Assembly (NCBI GenBank): GCA_001779455.1
Contig: MFKE01000020.1
Coordinates: forward strand, 56,303-62,724
DNA from: Candidatus Gottesmanbacteria bacterium RIFOXYB1_FULL_47_11
GTDB taxonomy: Bacteria > Patescibacteriota > Microgenomatia > UBA10105 > UBA927
Length of the DNA stretch: 6,422 nt
Direction of reading: 5' to 3'
Positions 1-6,422 of the stretch are shown in pieces (the stretch's first letter is position 1; each line of letters opens with the position of its first letter). The notes under the pieces are model-generated. The model searched no databases. It saw nothing but the letters and a program-made list of their open reading frames with translations, and was not told where the DNA came from. The translations under genes and the position numbers were made by a program.

Positions 1-127
1 GTTTGACCGCGCGCAGGTAACTTTGAACGGAACACTCGTGCCCGCCCTTGAAATATTTGCCAAAAGTCAAAAAGAAATTTCCCGGGCAAAACTGGAAAAG
101 GAGATATTCGGAACTAAAAATGAATAA
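1..127 (+). CDS. C-terminal end of an unrecognised protein (5' end outside window)
   Basis: The second reading frame is open from the left edge to a TAA at 125-127 and gives 41 residues, beginning FDRAQVTLNG and ending EIFGTKNE. The other two plus-strand frames stop almost at once (TGA at 4-6, TAA at 18-20). The tail is charged and probably helical, with alternating lysine and glutamate after ALEIFAKSQK. It sits 8 bases before the next gene on the same strand, so it is probably the preceding member of the same operon. In related loci a small PrgI-like membrane protein often lies here, but nothing in this tail shows that family, so no function is assigned. That this is real coding sequence is supported by the tight junction and the clean frame; the fragment is too short for more. 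Confidence 0.6.
   Translation, partial: FDRAQVTLNGTLVPALEIFAKSQKEISRAKLEKEIFGTKNE
98..103 (+). promoter_or_regulatory. Shine-Dalgarno-like AAGGAG, distantly placed
   Basis: The hexamer AAGGAG lies inside the end of the partial upstream gene. It is 16 bases before an ATG at 120, which opens only an 8-codon frame, and 32 bases before the ATG of the TraC-like gene at 136. Both spacings are longer than the usual 5-10 bases. It is the only strong ribosome-binding-like sequence before the first three complete genes, but a lysine-glutamate coding run produces such a sequence by chance, so a real role is doubtful. Confidence 0.25.
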
Positions 128-135
128 ACACATAT

Positions 136-792
136 ATGCCGGATAATATTTCGCCCATCCGGGCGTCTACACAACAATTTACGGAAGTCGAGGACATTGC
201 CCAGGACATGGCGCTGTTTACCGACGGGTCCTGTGCCATGATTATCTCCGTTGCCGCGGTCAACTTCGGACTCCTGTCTGAGAAGGAACAGGACGCTATC
301 ATTTACGCCTATGCGGGGCTTCTCAACTCGCTTTCATTCCCCATACAAGTCCTTATCCGCACACAGCACAAAGACGTAACGGCATATCTCAAAACCCTTG
401 AGGATGGTGAGAAAAACCAAAAAAATCCTAAGCTGGCCGCCAACATGCACAGCTATCGCCTGTTTGTCGCCGCCACGGTAAAAGAAAAGGATGTGCTGGA
501 CAAGAAATTTTATATCACAATCCCCTTCTCATACCTGGAGCTGGGCACATCGGCAAGTCTCCTTCTGGGCGGCGGGAAAAAGGGTCTGCCGTTCCCAAAA
601 TCATATATTTTTGAACGCGCCCTTGCGGTCCTGACGCCCAAAAAAGACCATATTCTCCGGCTCCTTGCGCGCATCGGGCTCCAGGCAAAACAGCTTACGG
701 GTGAACAAATTGCCAGACTGTTGTTTGAAATTTACAACCAGGGAGCGCCGACCATCACGGCAGAAGATTTACAAAAAGCAATGCACACCTAG
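136..792 (+). CDS. TraC-like protein, stand-alone VirB4 N-terminal-type domain
   Basis: The gene encodes a 218-residue protein, probably cytoplasmic and peripheral to a type IV secretion-like complex. The region from about residue 10 to 145 carries the pattern I associate with the TraC-like family of Patescibacteria: STQQFTEVEDI near the start, then a TDGS turn, a beta strand ending in VNFGLLSEKEQDAII, a helix, and LNSLSFPIQVLIRT. This order resembles the N-terminal domain of VirB4/TraC ATPases. There is no Walker A motif and no long membrane segment, so it is not itself an ATPase. The C-terminal third (GEQIARLLFEIYNQG) looks helical. ATG 136 is the first start after an in-frame TGA at 121-123; the only purine-rich ribosome site (98-103) is too far upstream for ordinary use. 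The VirB4 gene starts 4 bases after its stop, so the two products probably act together. The family call is from memory of sequence pattern, not a search. Confidence 0.72.
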   Translation: MPDNISPIRASTQQFTEVEDIAQDMALFTDGSCAMIISVAAVNFGLLSEKEQDAIIYAYAGLLNSLSFPIQVLIRTQHKDVTAYLKTLEDGEKNQKNPKLAANMHSYRLFVAATVKEKDVLDKKFYITIPFSYLELGTSASLLLGGGKKGLPFPKSYIFERALAVLTPKKDHILRLLARIGLQAKQLTGEQIARLLFEIYNQGAPTITAEDLQKAMHT

Positions 793-796
793 CCAT

Positions 797-2737
797 ATGG
801 ACATATCATCAACAATCAAACACATGTTTATACCGCAAACCGGGACGAACCCCGAAACAGGAGTCCGCGCCGGGAGTGCCGGACCCATGACACTGCAGGA
901 TGTTATCGCCCCGCCTGCCATTGACGTGGACTTTGACATGATCAAAATCGGCGACCGGTGGTTCCGGACACTGTTTGTTGCCGGATATCCCCGGTATGTG
1001 AGCGCCAACTGGCTTGAGCCGCTCATCTCGTTTAACCACACGCTGGATATTTCCATGTACGTGTTCCCGACCAAAAGTGAAGAGGTCCTGGAAAATCTCA
1101 AGCGCCGGGTCGGCGAGATGGAGGCAACCATCCAGTCAGACCTCAAACGGGGCCGCGTGATTGAACCCTCAGTCCAGGTGGCGCTTGAGGATGCATTGGC
1201 GCTCCAACAGGAGCTTGCCAAGGGTGCACAGCGGTTTTTCCAGTTTGGTTTGTATATCACGATCCCCGCCAAAACCATCGAGGATTTGAATAAGGCAACC
1301 AAGGGAGTGGAGGCCACTCTTGCATCGCTTCTTATCATCACCAAGCGCGCCATCCTCCAGACGGAAGAAGGGTTCAAAACGACGCTTCCCATGGGACAGG
1401 ACCGCCTGATTATTATGCGCAATATGGATACCACATCCCTGGCAACCACGTTCCCGTTTACAACAAGCGAACTCACCGCCAACGAAGGAATCCTCTACGG
1501 CATCAACGAGCACAACGACAGCCTCGTTATATTCGACCGGTTCACACTGGAGAATGCAAACTCAGTGGTCTTCGGAAAATCGGGCTCTGGAAAATCGTAT
1601 ATGATTAAACTCGAAATCATGCGCAGCCTTATGTTTAACACCGAGGTCATTGTTATTGATCCGGAAAATGAATATGAGGCATTGACCCGCGCAATGGGCG
1701 GCGAATACATCCGCTTCCACTTCGGCGCGACAACCAAAATAAACCCCTTTGATCTTGCCGCGCTCCACCATGTGGGCTCCGAAGAAAGCGAGCTGAATCA
1801 AAAAGTATTGTCTCTTCACGGATTTTTCCGTGTCGTGATGGGCAAGCTCACGCCGACAGAGGATGCGCTTCTGGACCGGGCGCTGATCCTTGCATACAAG
1901 CAAAAGGGCATTACGCCGGACCCCGCAACGCAGCACCGGGAGCCGCCGCTTATGGAAGACTTGTACAAAGTTCTCATCGGCATGGAGGAGGCTCTTGCCC
2001 GCGGGCTTGCCGACCGCATAGAAAAGTTTGTAAAAGGAAGCATGGTGGGCATATTCGACCAGCAGACCAATGTGGAAATCCGCAATCAGCTCACCGTGTT
2101 TTCCATCCGCGACCTTGAGGAAGAAATCCGGCCGATTGCCATGTATCTCATTCTTGACTTCATCTGGACCAAGGTGCGCCGGGAGCCCAAGCGACGGCTC
2201 CTTATCGTTGACGAGGCGTGGTACATGATGAAATATCCGGATTCCGGCAACTTCCTGAATGCCATGGCCAAACGAGCGCGCAAATATTATCTGGGCCTGA
2301 CGACCATCACACAGGATGTTGAAGACTTCCTCTCCGTAGACCTCGGCAAGGCCATTATCCAAAACAGCAGCTTGCAAATCCTTCTCAAACAGTCCTCCGC
2401 CGCAATTGATAAAGTAGCGCAGGTGTTTTATCTTTCCGAGGGAGAACAGCACCTGCTCCTATCCTCCGACATCGGCGAGGGACTGTTCTTCGCAGGACCT
2501 GCCCATGCTGCCATCCGCGTGATCTCAAGTCCGGAGGAGCATGCCCTGGCAACCACCAAACCGCAGGACCTGGAAAAACAAAAAGCGCAGGGCGAGCAGG
2601 ACGAGCGGAAAACGCAAGAATCGAAAGCGCCGGCGGCAAATATGCCAACGGTACAACCGCCCATGCCCCAGACTAAAATGGTTATTGAGGAAGATAAAAG
2701 CAGCCGGCCCAAATATCAAGTTGAAACAGTAAAATAA
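797..2737 (+). CDS. virB4: VirB4-type conjugation/secretion ATPase
   Basis: The gene encodes a 646-residue ATPase of the VirB4/TraC family, which powers assembly or transport in type IV secretion systems from the cytoplasmic side of the membrane. Residues about 35-250 form the family-specific N-terminal part (PPAIDVDF near 39, VAGYPRYV, and a long helical stretch). The ATPase core holds Walker A GKSGSGKS at 260-267, the VirB4 signature IDPENEYEAL with D288, INPFDLA near 315, Walker B LLIVDEAW with D472 and E473, and ITQDVEDF with Q506. The core ends in GEGLFFAGPAHAAIRVISSPEEH, typical of the family. The last 60 or so residues are a charged, proline- and glutamine-rich tail, probably disordered. 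The frame is open upstream to 665 within the preceding gene, but ATG 797 is preferred: it lies 4 bases after the TAG of that gene, avoids a 130-base overlap, and the residues before it look non-native. No Shine-Dalgarno sequence is near, suggesting coupled translation. Confidence 0.95.
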   Translation: MDISSTIKHMFIPQTGTNPETGVRAGSAGPMTLQDVIAPPAIDVDFDMIKIGDRWFRTLFVAGYPRYVSANWLEPLISFNHTLDISMYVFPTKSEEVLENLKRRVGEMEATIQSDLKRGRVIEPSVQVALEDALALQQELAKGAQRFFQFGLYITIPAKTIEDLNKATKGVEATLASLLIITKRAILQTEEGFKTTLPMGQDRLIIMRNMDTTSLATTFPFTTSELTANEGILYGINEHNDSLVIFDRFTLENANSVVFGKSGSGKSYMIKLEIMRSLMFNTEVIVIDPENEYEALTRAMGGEYIRFHFGATTKINPFDLAALHHVGSEESELNQKVLSLHGFFRVVMGKLTPTEDALLDRALILAYKQKGITPDPATQHREPPLMEDLYKVLIGMEEALARGLADRIEKFVKGSMVGIFDQQTNVEIRNQLTVFSIRDLEEEIRPIAMYLILDFIWTKVRREPKRRLLIVDEAWYMMKYPDSGNFLNAMAKRARKYYLGLTTITQDVEDFLSVDLGKAIIQNSSLQILLKQSSAAIDKVAQVFYLSEGEQHLLLSSDIGEGLFFAGPAHAAIRVISSPEEHALATTKPQDLEKQKAQGEQDERKTQESKAPAANMPTVQPPMPQTKMVIEEDKSSRPKYQVETVK

Positions 2738-2740
2738 CAT

Positions 2741-4711
2741 ATGGCAGTTGCATCCCACGAAAGCATTGTTAAGGCCCTTGCCCTGTGGACGGCCGCTCAA
2801 CAAGGAAAAACTGAGGAGCAGTGGGGCGGGTTTGTCTCCAAACATAACATCCATGATCCCCTGGATCCATATCCACCCGAACAGGAGGTTATTGATGCGT
2901 TTATCAAGCGCTTTACCGAAGAAATTTTTCCGCCCAAAGAAGGAGAGCCCGCGCCCGGGACTACTATCGATTCCAAAAAACTGGAAGAGCTAGTCAGTGA
3001 GTTTGACGGCGAATATGAAAAAACAAAAAAGCTTAATATAGACGCTCAGGAGAGGGCAAAACAGCACATTCAGGAAATTATCCGCCACACCGTGGAAACA
3101 CCCGGCGTTGCACCCGAACAAAAAGAGCTCCTTTTTCGGGTGCTCAAAAGTCAAAGCGAACAACATCCGGAGAAAACCATCCCCGAGATTATGCCCCGGG
3201 CGGTGGAAATTTGTGAAAACGCGCAGCCGTTCTTGGAGCCGGATGCATTTAAATATGCCGAGGGAATCAACCTGCAATTTGCCGATCTGAAAGGGCTAAC
3301 AGCCACCCAAAAAGCCGTTGCTGCGCCATTTTTTGACACTGTTACCACTGTCTTTCCCGAGCTTCGACAGGGGGCCATAAATAAAAATCTGGAAGACGGG
3401 TTTCGTAAACTTCTGAATGTTCCCGGAAACATTTTGCGCGTCCCCGGCAAGCCTCCCGGCAACATGTTGGTTGACCTTTTTGGTCAAAAAGTGGTTGATT
3501 CACCGCTGTTTAAACAAATGATCGCCGACGCTAAGCGGTCTATGCCTACACAGGGGGCGCCACGCTCCAGTGCGGTAAACATACTGGGAGACCTCACATC
3601 AAGCTTGTTCCGCAAGGCCCCGGGGGAAGCGTTTGTTGCGTATTGGGAGGTATACCAAATTCGGGTTTCTAAAGGGCTTCCGCCACCAACGTTGTATATG
3701 TTTCAAATGAGAGCCGCCAGCACCGGCCTCGGGTCACAGGCATTTCATTTGGGAGTAAATTTCGCGTCCCAAAAAGCGAAAGACGTCCTTGTCCAAAAAG
3801 GGCTTGCGGCTTTATTGGGAAAGGGGGCAACGGTTGCGGCAGAAGCGGCTGTTCCCGGTGTGGGTTGGACAGTTGCAGCATTTGAATTAGCGAAGGGTCT
3901 CTTTGGTAAGGCAACTAATTGGCTTAAACGCCTGGGTGGTACCAAATCCGGCGAGGTTCCCGGTGACAAGTGGATATTGGGAATCGGATGCGGCGCAATT
4001 CTTTTGGTTTTCTTTATACTGCCCGTTGTTACACAACTAAACTTTGACAGCGCCCTCGTCGGACGGCTCGCGCTCGGAGGAGGCCAAGGAACGGGGCCAG
4101 TCGTCAACTGCACGCAAACACCAAATGATCCTCTGTGTACATTCACCCCCTGCGAGGGAAATTGTTTGTGGCCGGCAAGCGGATACATCACCCAGGGCCC
4201 CTTCACGGGCGGATACTGTTCCAACGCTGCAGAAACCTCTCATGACGTAGGAAGTGCCGCCAATGGTATAGATATAGCAACGTTTGACGGCGGGCCCGTC
4301 TACACGCCAAGGGCCGGAACCGTGGTTGATGTTTATACGGGTTGCGCGGACAACTCGGGGTTTTCCGGTGATCGTTGTGGCGGGAGCTCTTCCTATGCGG
4401 GGTACGGAAACTATGTCATTCTCAAAACAGATGACGGATATACCCTCATATTTGCTCATTTGTTAAGTGCGGTCGGAGTAACAAACGGTCAGCATGTGGA
4501 GGCGGGTGCCCAGCTGGGATGGATGGATCAAACAGGCAGCTCTACGGGCACGCACTTACATTTTGGGGTATTATCAGGAGGGAGCGTCCTTGATTTTGTT
4601 CCGAAGAATGATTCTTCACATACTCCCGAGAGTATCAACGGATGTATGAAGGGAGGGGTCAGCTGTACAAAACAATGTCCGACAACGCCCGTCACCGCGG
4701 GAACACCATGA
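2741..4711 (+). CDS. Membrane-anchored M23 (LytM-type) peptidase with large cytoplasmic N-terminal region
   Basis: The gene encodes a 656-residue, two-part protein. Residues 1 to about 320 are mostly helical, charged and unrecognised. Residues 353-398 are rich in alanine and glycine and could lie on or in the membrane. A clear membrane helix spans about 411-431 (WILGIGCGAILLVFFILPVV), preceded by lysines and arginine (K385, K390, K396, R397, K402, K410), which places the N-terminus inside. Residues about 475-625 form an M23 zinc metallopeptidase domain that cuts peptidoglycan cross-links in active members: H501 and D511 at the first metal motif, H573 in FAHL, and the HLH motif at H605/H607. 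The usual HxxxD spacing is absent; alanine is at D511 minus 4 and the nearest histidine is ten residues before it. The exported part holds ten cysteines against one in the first 410 residues, consistent with disulfides outside. It starts 3 bases after the VirB4 stop without a visible ribosome site. The likely role is local cell-wall opening or scaffolding for the secretion apparatus. Confidence 0.88.
   Translation: MAVASHESIVKALALWTAAQQGKTEEQWGGFVSKHNIHDPLDPYPPEQEVIDAFIKRFTEEIFPPKEGEPAPGTTIDSKKLEELVSEFDGEYEKTKKLNIDAQERAKQHIQEIIRHTVETPGVAPEQKELLFRVLKSQSEQHPEKTIPEIMPRAVEICENAQPFLEPDAFKYAEGINLQFADLKGLTATQKAVAAPFFDTVTTVFPELRQGAINKNLEDGFRKLLNVPGNILRVPGKPPGNMLVDLFGQKVVDSPLFKQMIADAKRSMPTQGAPRSSAVNILGDLTSSLFRKAPGEAFVAYWEVYQIRVSKGLPPPTLYMFQMRAASTGLGSQAFHLGVNFASQKAKDVLVQKGLAALLGKGATVAAEAAVPGVGWTVAAFELAKGLFGKATNWLKRLGGTKSGEVPGDKWILGIGCGAILLVFFILPVVTQLNFDSALVGRLALGGGQGTGPVVNCTQTPNDPLCTFTPCEGNCLWPASGYITQGPFTGGYCSNAAETSHDVGSAANGIDIATFDGGPVYTPRAGTVVDVYTGCADNSGFSGDRCGGSSSYAGYGNYVILKTDDGYTLIFAHLLSAVGVTNGQHVEAGAQLGWMDQTGSSTGTHLHFGVLSGGSVLDFVPKNDSSHTPESINGCMKGGVSCTKQCPTTPVTAGTP
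4708..4711 (+). other. ATGA stop-start overlap (translational coupling)
   Basis: The ATG of the anchored protein and the TGA of the M23 protein share four bases. This arrangement usually lets ribosomes that finish the first gene restart on the second. No Shine-Dalgarno sequence is visible in the 20 bases before it, consistent with dependence on termination and reinitiation. It also shows TGA acting as a stop in this genome. Confidence 0.85.
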
Positions 4712-5709
4712 ATAAACGACTTATTCTGATTGCAATTATATTTCTACTCATCGCTATTGCCGTATTTCTTTTTGTGTCACGCCAACGAGAAGCTGGGTTG
4801 ACGGGGCTTACCCCATCTCCAACCCTGGCCCCTCCCGCGCCAAGCGGTATATTCCCCCAACCGACAAATGCCGTATTCTCCTTTGCGTCGCCCCCGGGCA
4901 CTCCCTCCACCGCCCCCTCATATACATTTGTGCCGCCTACGCTTGCGTCCATTGAGTCGATGGTGGGGAGATCCGCGCAAGCCCTGGACCTCTCCTCAAC
5001 CCCGAGCTCACTAATCCGCGACGGAGTGTATACCAAAACGTGGTCGCGGCCTGGAGAGGCAAAAGTCGTTGTTACACAAAAAAATAATGCTATTGGTATA
5101 ACATTCCAACAAGCTAAGTCGTCTCAGCCTCCCGGAGTGTTCACTCCCGATGTTGCGGTACAACAATTTTTACTCTCTCTTGTCCCTATCTCCCCCGGCA
5201 TAACCGTATATGCCGCGGGATCATCTTCCGGCCCGTTTGATGGGCTCCTTGTCCTTGACACTCCCTCTCCTTCGTCATACAAAAACTATCTGTTTTCCTA
5301 CGCCGTCGATCAAAAACCGATTTTGACAAGCGCGCTGAGTCTTACTCCTGTGTCCGTCATCGCCGATAGCGGCGGCATAATCCGCTCGGCAAGTATTGTC
5401 CCTCCGCCGACGGCGGTCCAAGCGGCGGTATCCCTTGCTTTGCTTTCCCCCGAACAAATACTTGCGAGTCTTGCTGCCGGACGTGGCACACTTCTTGACG
5501 TGCATAATCCTCAAACGCCGGAACAGGGAGAACTCCCCGCCTTTAGCGCATTTACGATTACGGATGTAAAGATTGTATACGCGCCGCAAAACAACATGCT
5601 CTTGCCCGCGTTTTATCTTTCCGGAACAGGAACAGCTCCAGCGGGAAAGGCGCAACAGGCAATAATTTTTCTGTGGGCGTTTCAGGAGGGCGCAAAAACG
5701 CAGTTATGA
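4708..5709 (+). CDS. Single-pass membrane protein with proline-rich stalk, function unknown
   Basis: The gene encodes a 333-residue protein I do not recognise. Residues 5-23 are a strongly hydrophobic helix after MNKR, followed by RQR. No convincing signal peptidase site follows, so it is probably an uncleaved anchor with the rest of the protein outside. Residues about 35-77 form a stalk with 13 prolines plus many serines and threonines. The remainder, about 80-330, alternates beta-type segments with two helix-like stretches (TPDVAVQQFLLSLV and SPEQILASLAAG) and ends in DVKIVYAPQNNMLLPAFYLSG. That last pattern faintly recalls YycI/PepSY-like extracytoplasmic domains, but this is a guess. There are no cysteines, in contrast to the preceding gene. 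The frame is open from 4642, but ATG 4708 is chosen because it forms an ATGA junction with the stop of the peptidase gene and places the anchor at the N-terminus. The context suggests an accessory part of the secretion apparatus. Confidence 0.82.
   Translation: MNKRLILIAIIFLLIAIAVFLFVSRQREAGLTGLTPSPTLAPPAPSGIFPQPTNAVFSFASPPGTPSTAPSYTFVPPTLASIESMVGRSAQALDLSSTPSSLIRDGVYTKTWSRPGEAKVVVTQKNNAIGITFQQAKSSQPPGVFTPDVAVQQFLLSLVPISPGITVYAAGSSSGPFDGLLVLDTPSPSSYKNYLFSYAVDQKPILTSALSLTPVSVIADSGGIIRSASIVPPPTAVQAAVSLALLSPEQILASLAAGRGTLLDVHNPQTPEQGELPAFSAFTITDVKIVYAPQNNMLLPAFYLSGTGTAPAGKAQQAIIFLWAFQEGAKTQL
5704..5709. other. Tail-to-tail overlap of convergent genes (TTATGA)
   Basis: The six bases TTATGA carry the last leucine codon and TGA stop of the plus-strand gene. 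Read on the other strand, the TTA is the TAA stop of dnaN. There is therefore no intergenic space in which a conventional terminator could sit. No GC-rich hairpin followed by a T run is visible on either strand around the junction. Confidence 0.9.
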
Positions 5710-6422
5710 GGCTACCCTTACAGGCATGATGATGTGTAAGTAGGATTCGTCTTTGGGATTCTTGAATACGCCGGGATTCAATGATCCTGTCATTTCAAAC
5801 AACACCTCTTCCCCTCCAAAGTTATTCAGGAATTCCAGTAAAAATCTGCTATTGAACGCAATGTCTCCCCCGTCCCCGTCTACTTTTGCCCCCACCTCCA
5901 CATGGTTTTCTCCGACCGCGGGGGTATTGGCTGATACCGTGACGGTCTGGTTTTCAATATGGAGCCGCAAAATATTTGCATTGTCCCGGGCGAATATTGC
6001 CGCGGACTTGACGGCATGAAGCAGGGTAACCGTGTCGACCAGTACCCGTGTGGTGTGCGTTTTGGGAATAATCTTCTCAACTCCCGGATATTCTCCCATA
6101 ATCTGGCGCGTGTGTATTTCACAGTCTCCGACGACAAACACCAGCTGGTTATCTCCAGTCTGGATCATATCTACGTGTTTCAGCTCCTTATCCTCCTGGC
6201 TGATTTTTACGACCTCCTCAAGCGCGCGGGCCGGCACTACGATGTCCAGATCTCCGGAGATGGTCAGAGAGAGATGTTTCAGACTTAGCCGGTACCCGTC
6301 GGTTGCCGCAAATGTGGCGCCCCTGTCTTTTTTCACAATCTTGACACCGGTAAGAAGCGGCCGCCCTTCGTCCGTTGCTGCGGCAAACAGGACGCCCGCA
6401 AGAGACGAAAGGAGCGTATCTT
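5704..6422 (-). CDS. dnaN: DNA polymerase III beta subunit (sliding clamp), 5' end outside window
   Basis: This is the C-terminal 238 residues of the replication sliding clamp, the ring that tethers DNA polymerase III to DNA. The frame runs open to the right edge, so the GTG at 6334-6336 is an internal valine and not a start. Visible landmarks in order are RPLLTGVKI, ATDGYRLSL (visible residues 39-47, end of domain 1), DIVVPARALEEVVKI (domain 2), MGEYPGVEKIIPK, FNSRFLLEFLNNFGGEEV (domain 3) and the terminal MPVR motif, which in E. coli lines the partner-binding pocket. Compared with the roughly 366-residue E. coli protein, about 110-140 N-terminal residues lie beyond the window. The protein ends MPVRVAS, three residues past the canonical arginine. 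It converges on the plus-strand secretion operon, its stop overlapping that operon's last codons by 6 bases, and is probably transcribed independently of it. Confidence 0.97.
   Translation of the reverse strand, partial: DTLLSSLAGVLFAAATDEGRPLLTGVKIVKKDRGATFAATDGYRLSLKHLSLTISGDLDIVVPARALEEVVKISQEDKELKHVDMIQTGDNQLVFVVGDCEIHTRQIMGEYPGVEKIIPKTHTTRVLVDTVTLLHAVKSAAIFARDNANILRLHIENQTVTVSANTPAVGENHVEVGAKVDGDGGDIAFNSRFLLEFLNNFGGEEVLFEMTGSLNPGVFKNPKDESYLHIIMPVRVAS

Noticed and set aside
120..146. Eight-codon minicistron starting at ATG 120 downstream of AAGGAG
   Set aside because: The spacing of 16 bases is too long and such a short frame arises easily by chance. There is no sign of a leader-peptide mechanism.
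665..796. Upstream extension of the VirB4 reading frame to an ATG at 665
   Set aside because: It would overlap the TraC-like gene by about 130 bases in another frame, and the resulting residues look like frame-shifted sequence. ATG 797 fits the operon spacing.
1562..2452. Long open frame of 296 codons antisense to VirB4
   Set aside because: It lies wholly opposite a gene with clear catalytic motifs, shows no recognisable domain or start signal, and is explained by the codon composition of the sense gene.
4037..4459. Antisense and alternate-frame open stretches over the M23 domain
   Set aside because: They are shadows of the peptidase frame, whose metal ligands and fold motifs leave no doubt about the true reading frame.
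5404..5416. Perfect short palindrome CCGCCG-A-CGGCGG
   Set aside because: It lies within the coding sequence as proline, threonine and alanine codons, is not followed by a T run, and has a single-base centre, so a terminator or operator role is not supported.
5677..5701. Possible hairpin GCGTTT / AAACGC near the convergent gene ends
   Set aside because: The six-pair stem has a 13-base loop and no T run follows on either strand, so it does not qualify as an intrinsic terminator.
6334..6336. GTG as the start codon of dnaN
   Set aside because: The same frame continues upstream with clamp-like sequence (RPLLTGVKI) to the window edge, so this codon is an internal valine.

Overview
This looks like a chromosomal segment from a bacterium, most likely of the Candidate Phyla Radiation (Patescibacteria). 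The main reason is the gene set: a separate small TraC-like protein, then a VirB4-type ATPase, then a membrane-anchored M23 peptidase, then a small anchored protein of unknown function. This compact set recalls the reduced type IV secretion or pilus-like loci known from that group. The placement is inferred from protein character only. All visible genes end at ordinary TAA, TAG or TGA codons and none reads TGA as sense, which argues against the lineages that recode TGA as glycine.

Layout: the left edge holds the last 41 codons of an unrecognised plus-strand gene (to 127). Four tightly packed plus-strand genes follow: TraC-like (136-792), VirB4 ATPase (797-2737), a two-part membrane/M23 peptidase protein (2741-4711) and a single-pass anchored protein (4708-5709). 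Gaps are 8, 4 and 3 bases, then a 4-base ATGA overlap, so these genes almost certainly form one transcript with coupled translation. The right side holds the C-terminal two thirds of dnaN, the DNA polymerase sliding clamp, on the minus strand (5704-6422, continuing beyond the window). Its stop overlaps the end of the last plus-strand gene by 6 bases, tail to tail.

Proposed working together: VirB4 would supply ATP-driven energy at the inner face of the membrane. The TraC-like protein probably substitutes for or assists the VirB4 N-terminal domain. The M23 protein has a large cytoplasmic part and an exported, cysteine-rich peptidase domain that could open or remodel peptidoglycan for the apparatus. 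The last protein presents a proline-rich stalk and a globular domain outside the membrane. No relaxase, VirD4 coupling ATPase, pilin or multi-pass VirB6-like channel protein is inside the window, so neither DNA transfer nor any particular substrate can be claimed. There is no gene-free stretch over 10 bases, and no RNA gene, CRISPR array, insertion sequence or convincing promoter or terminator was seen.
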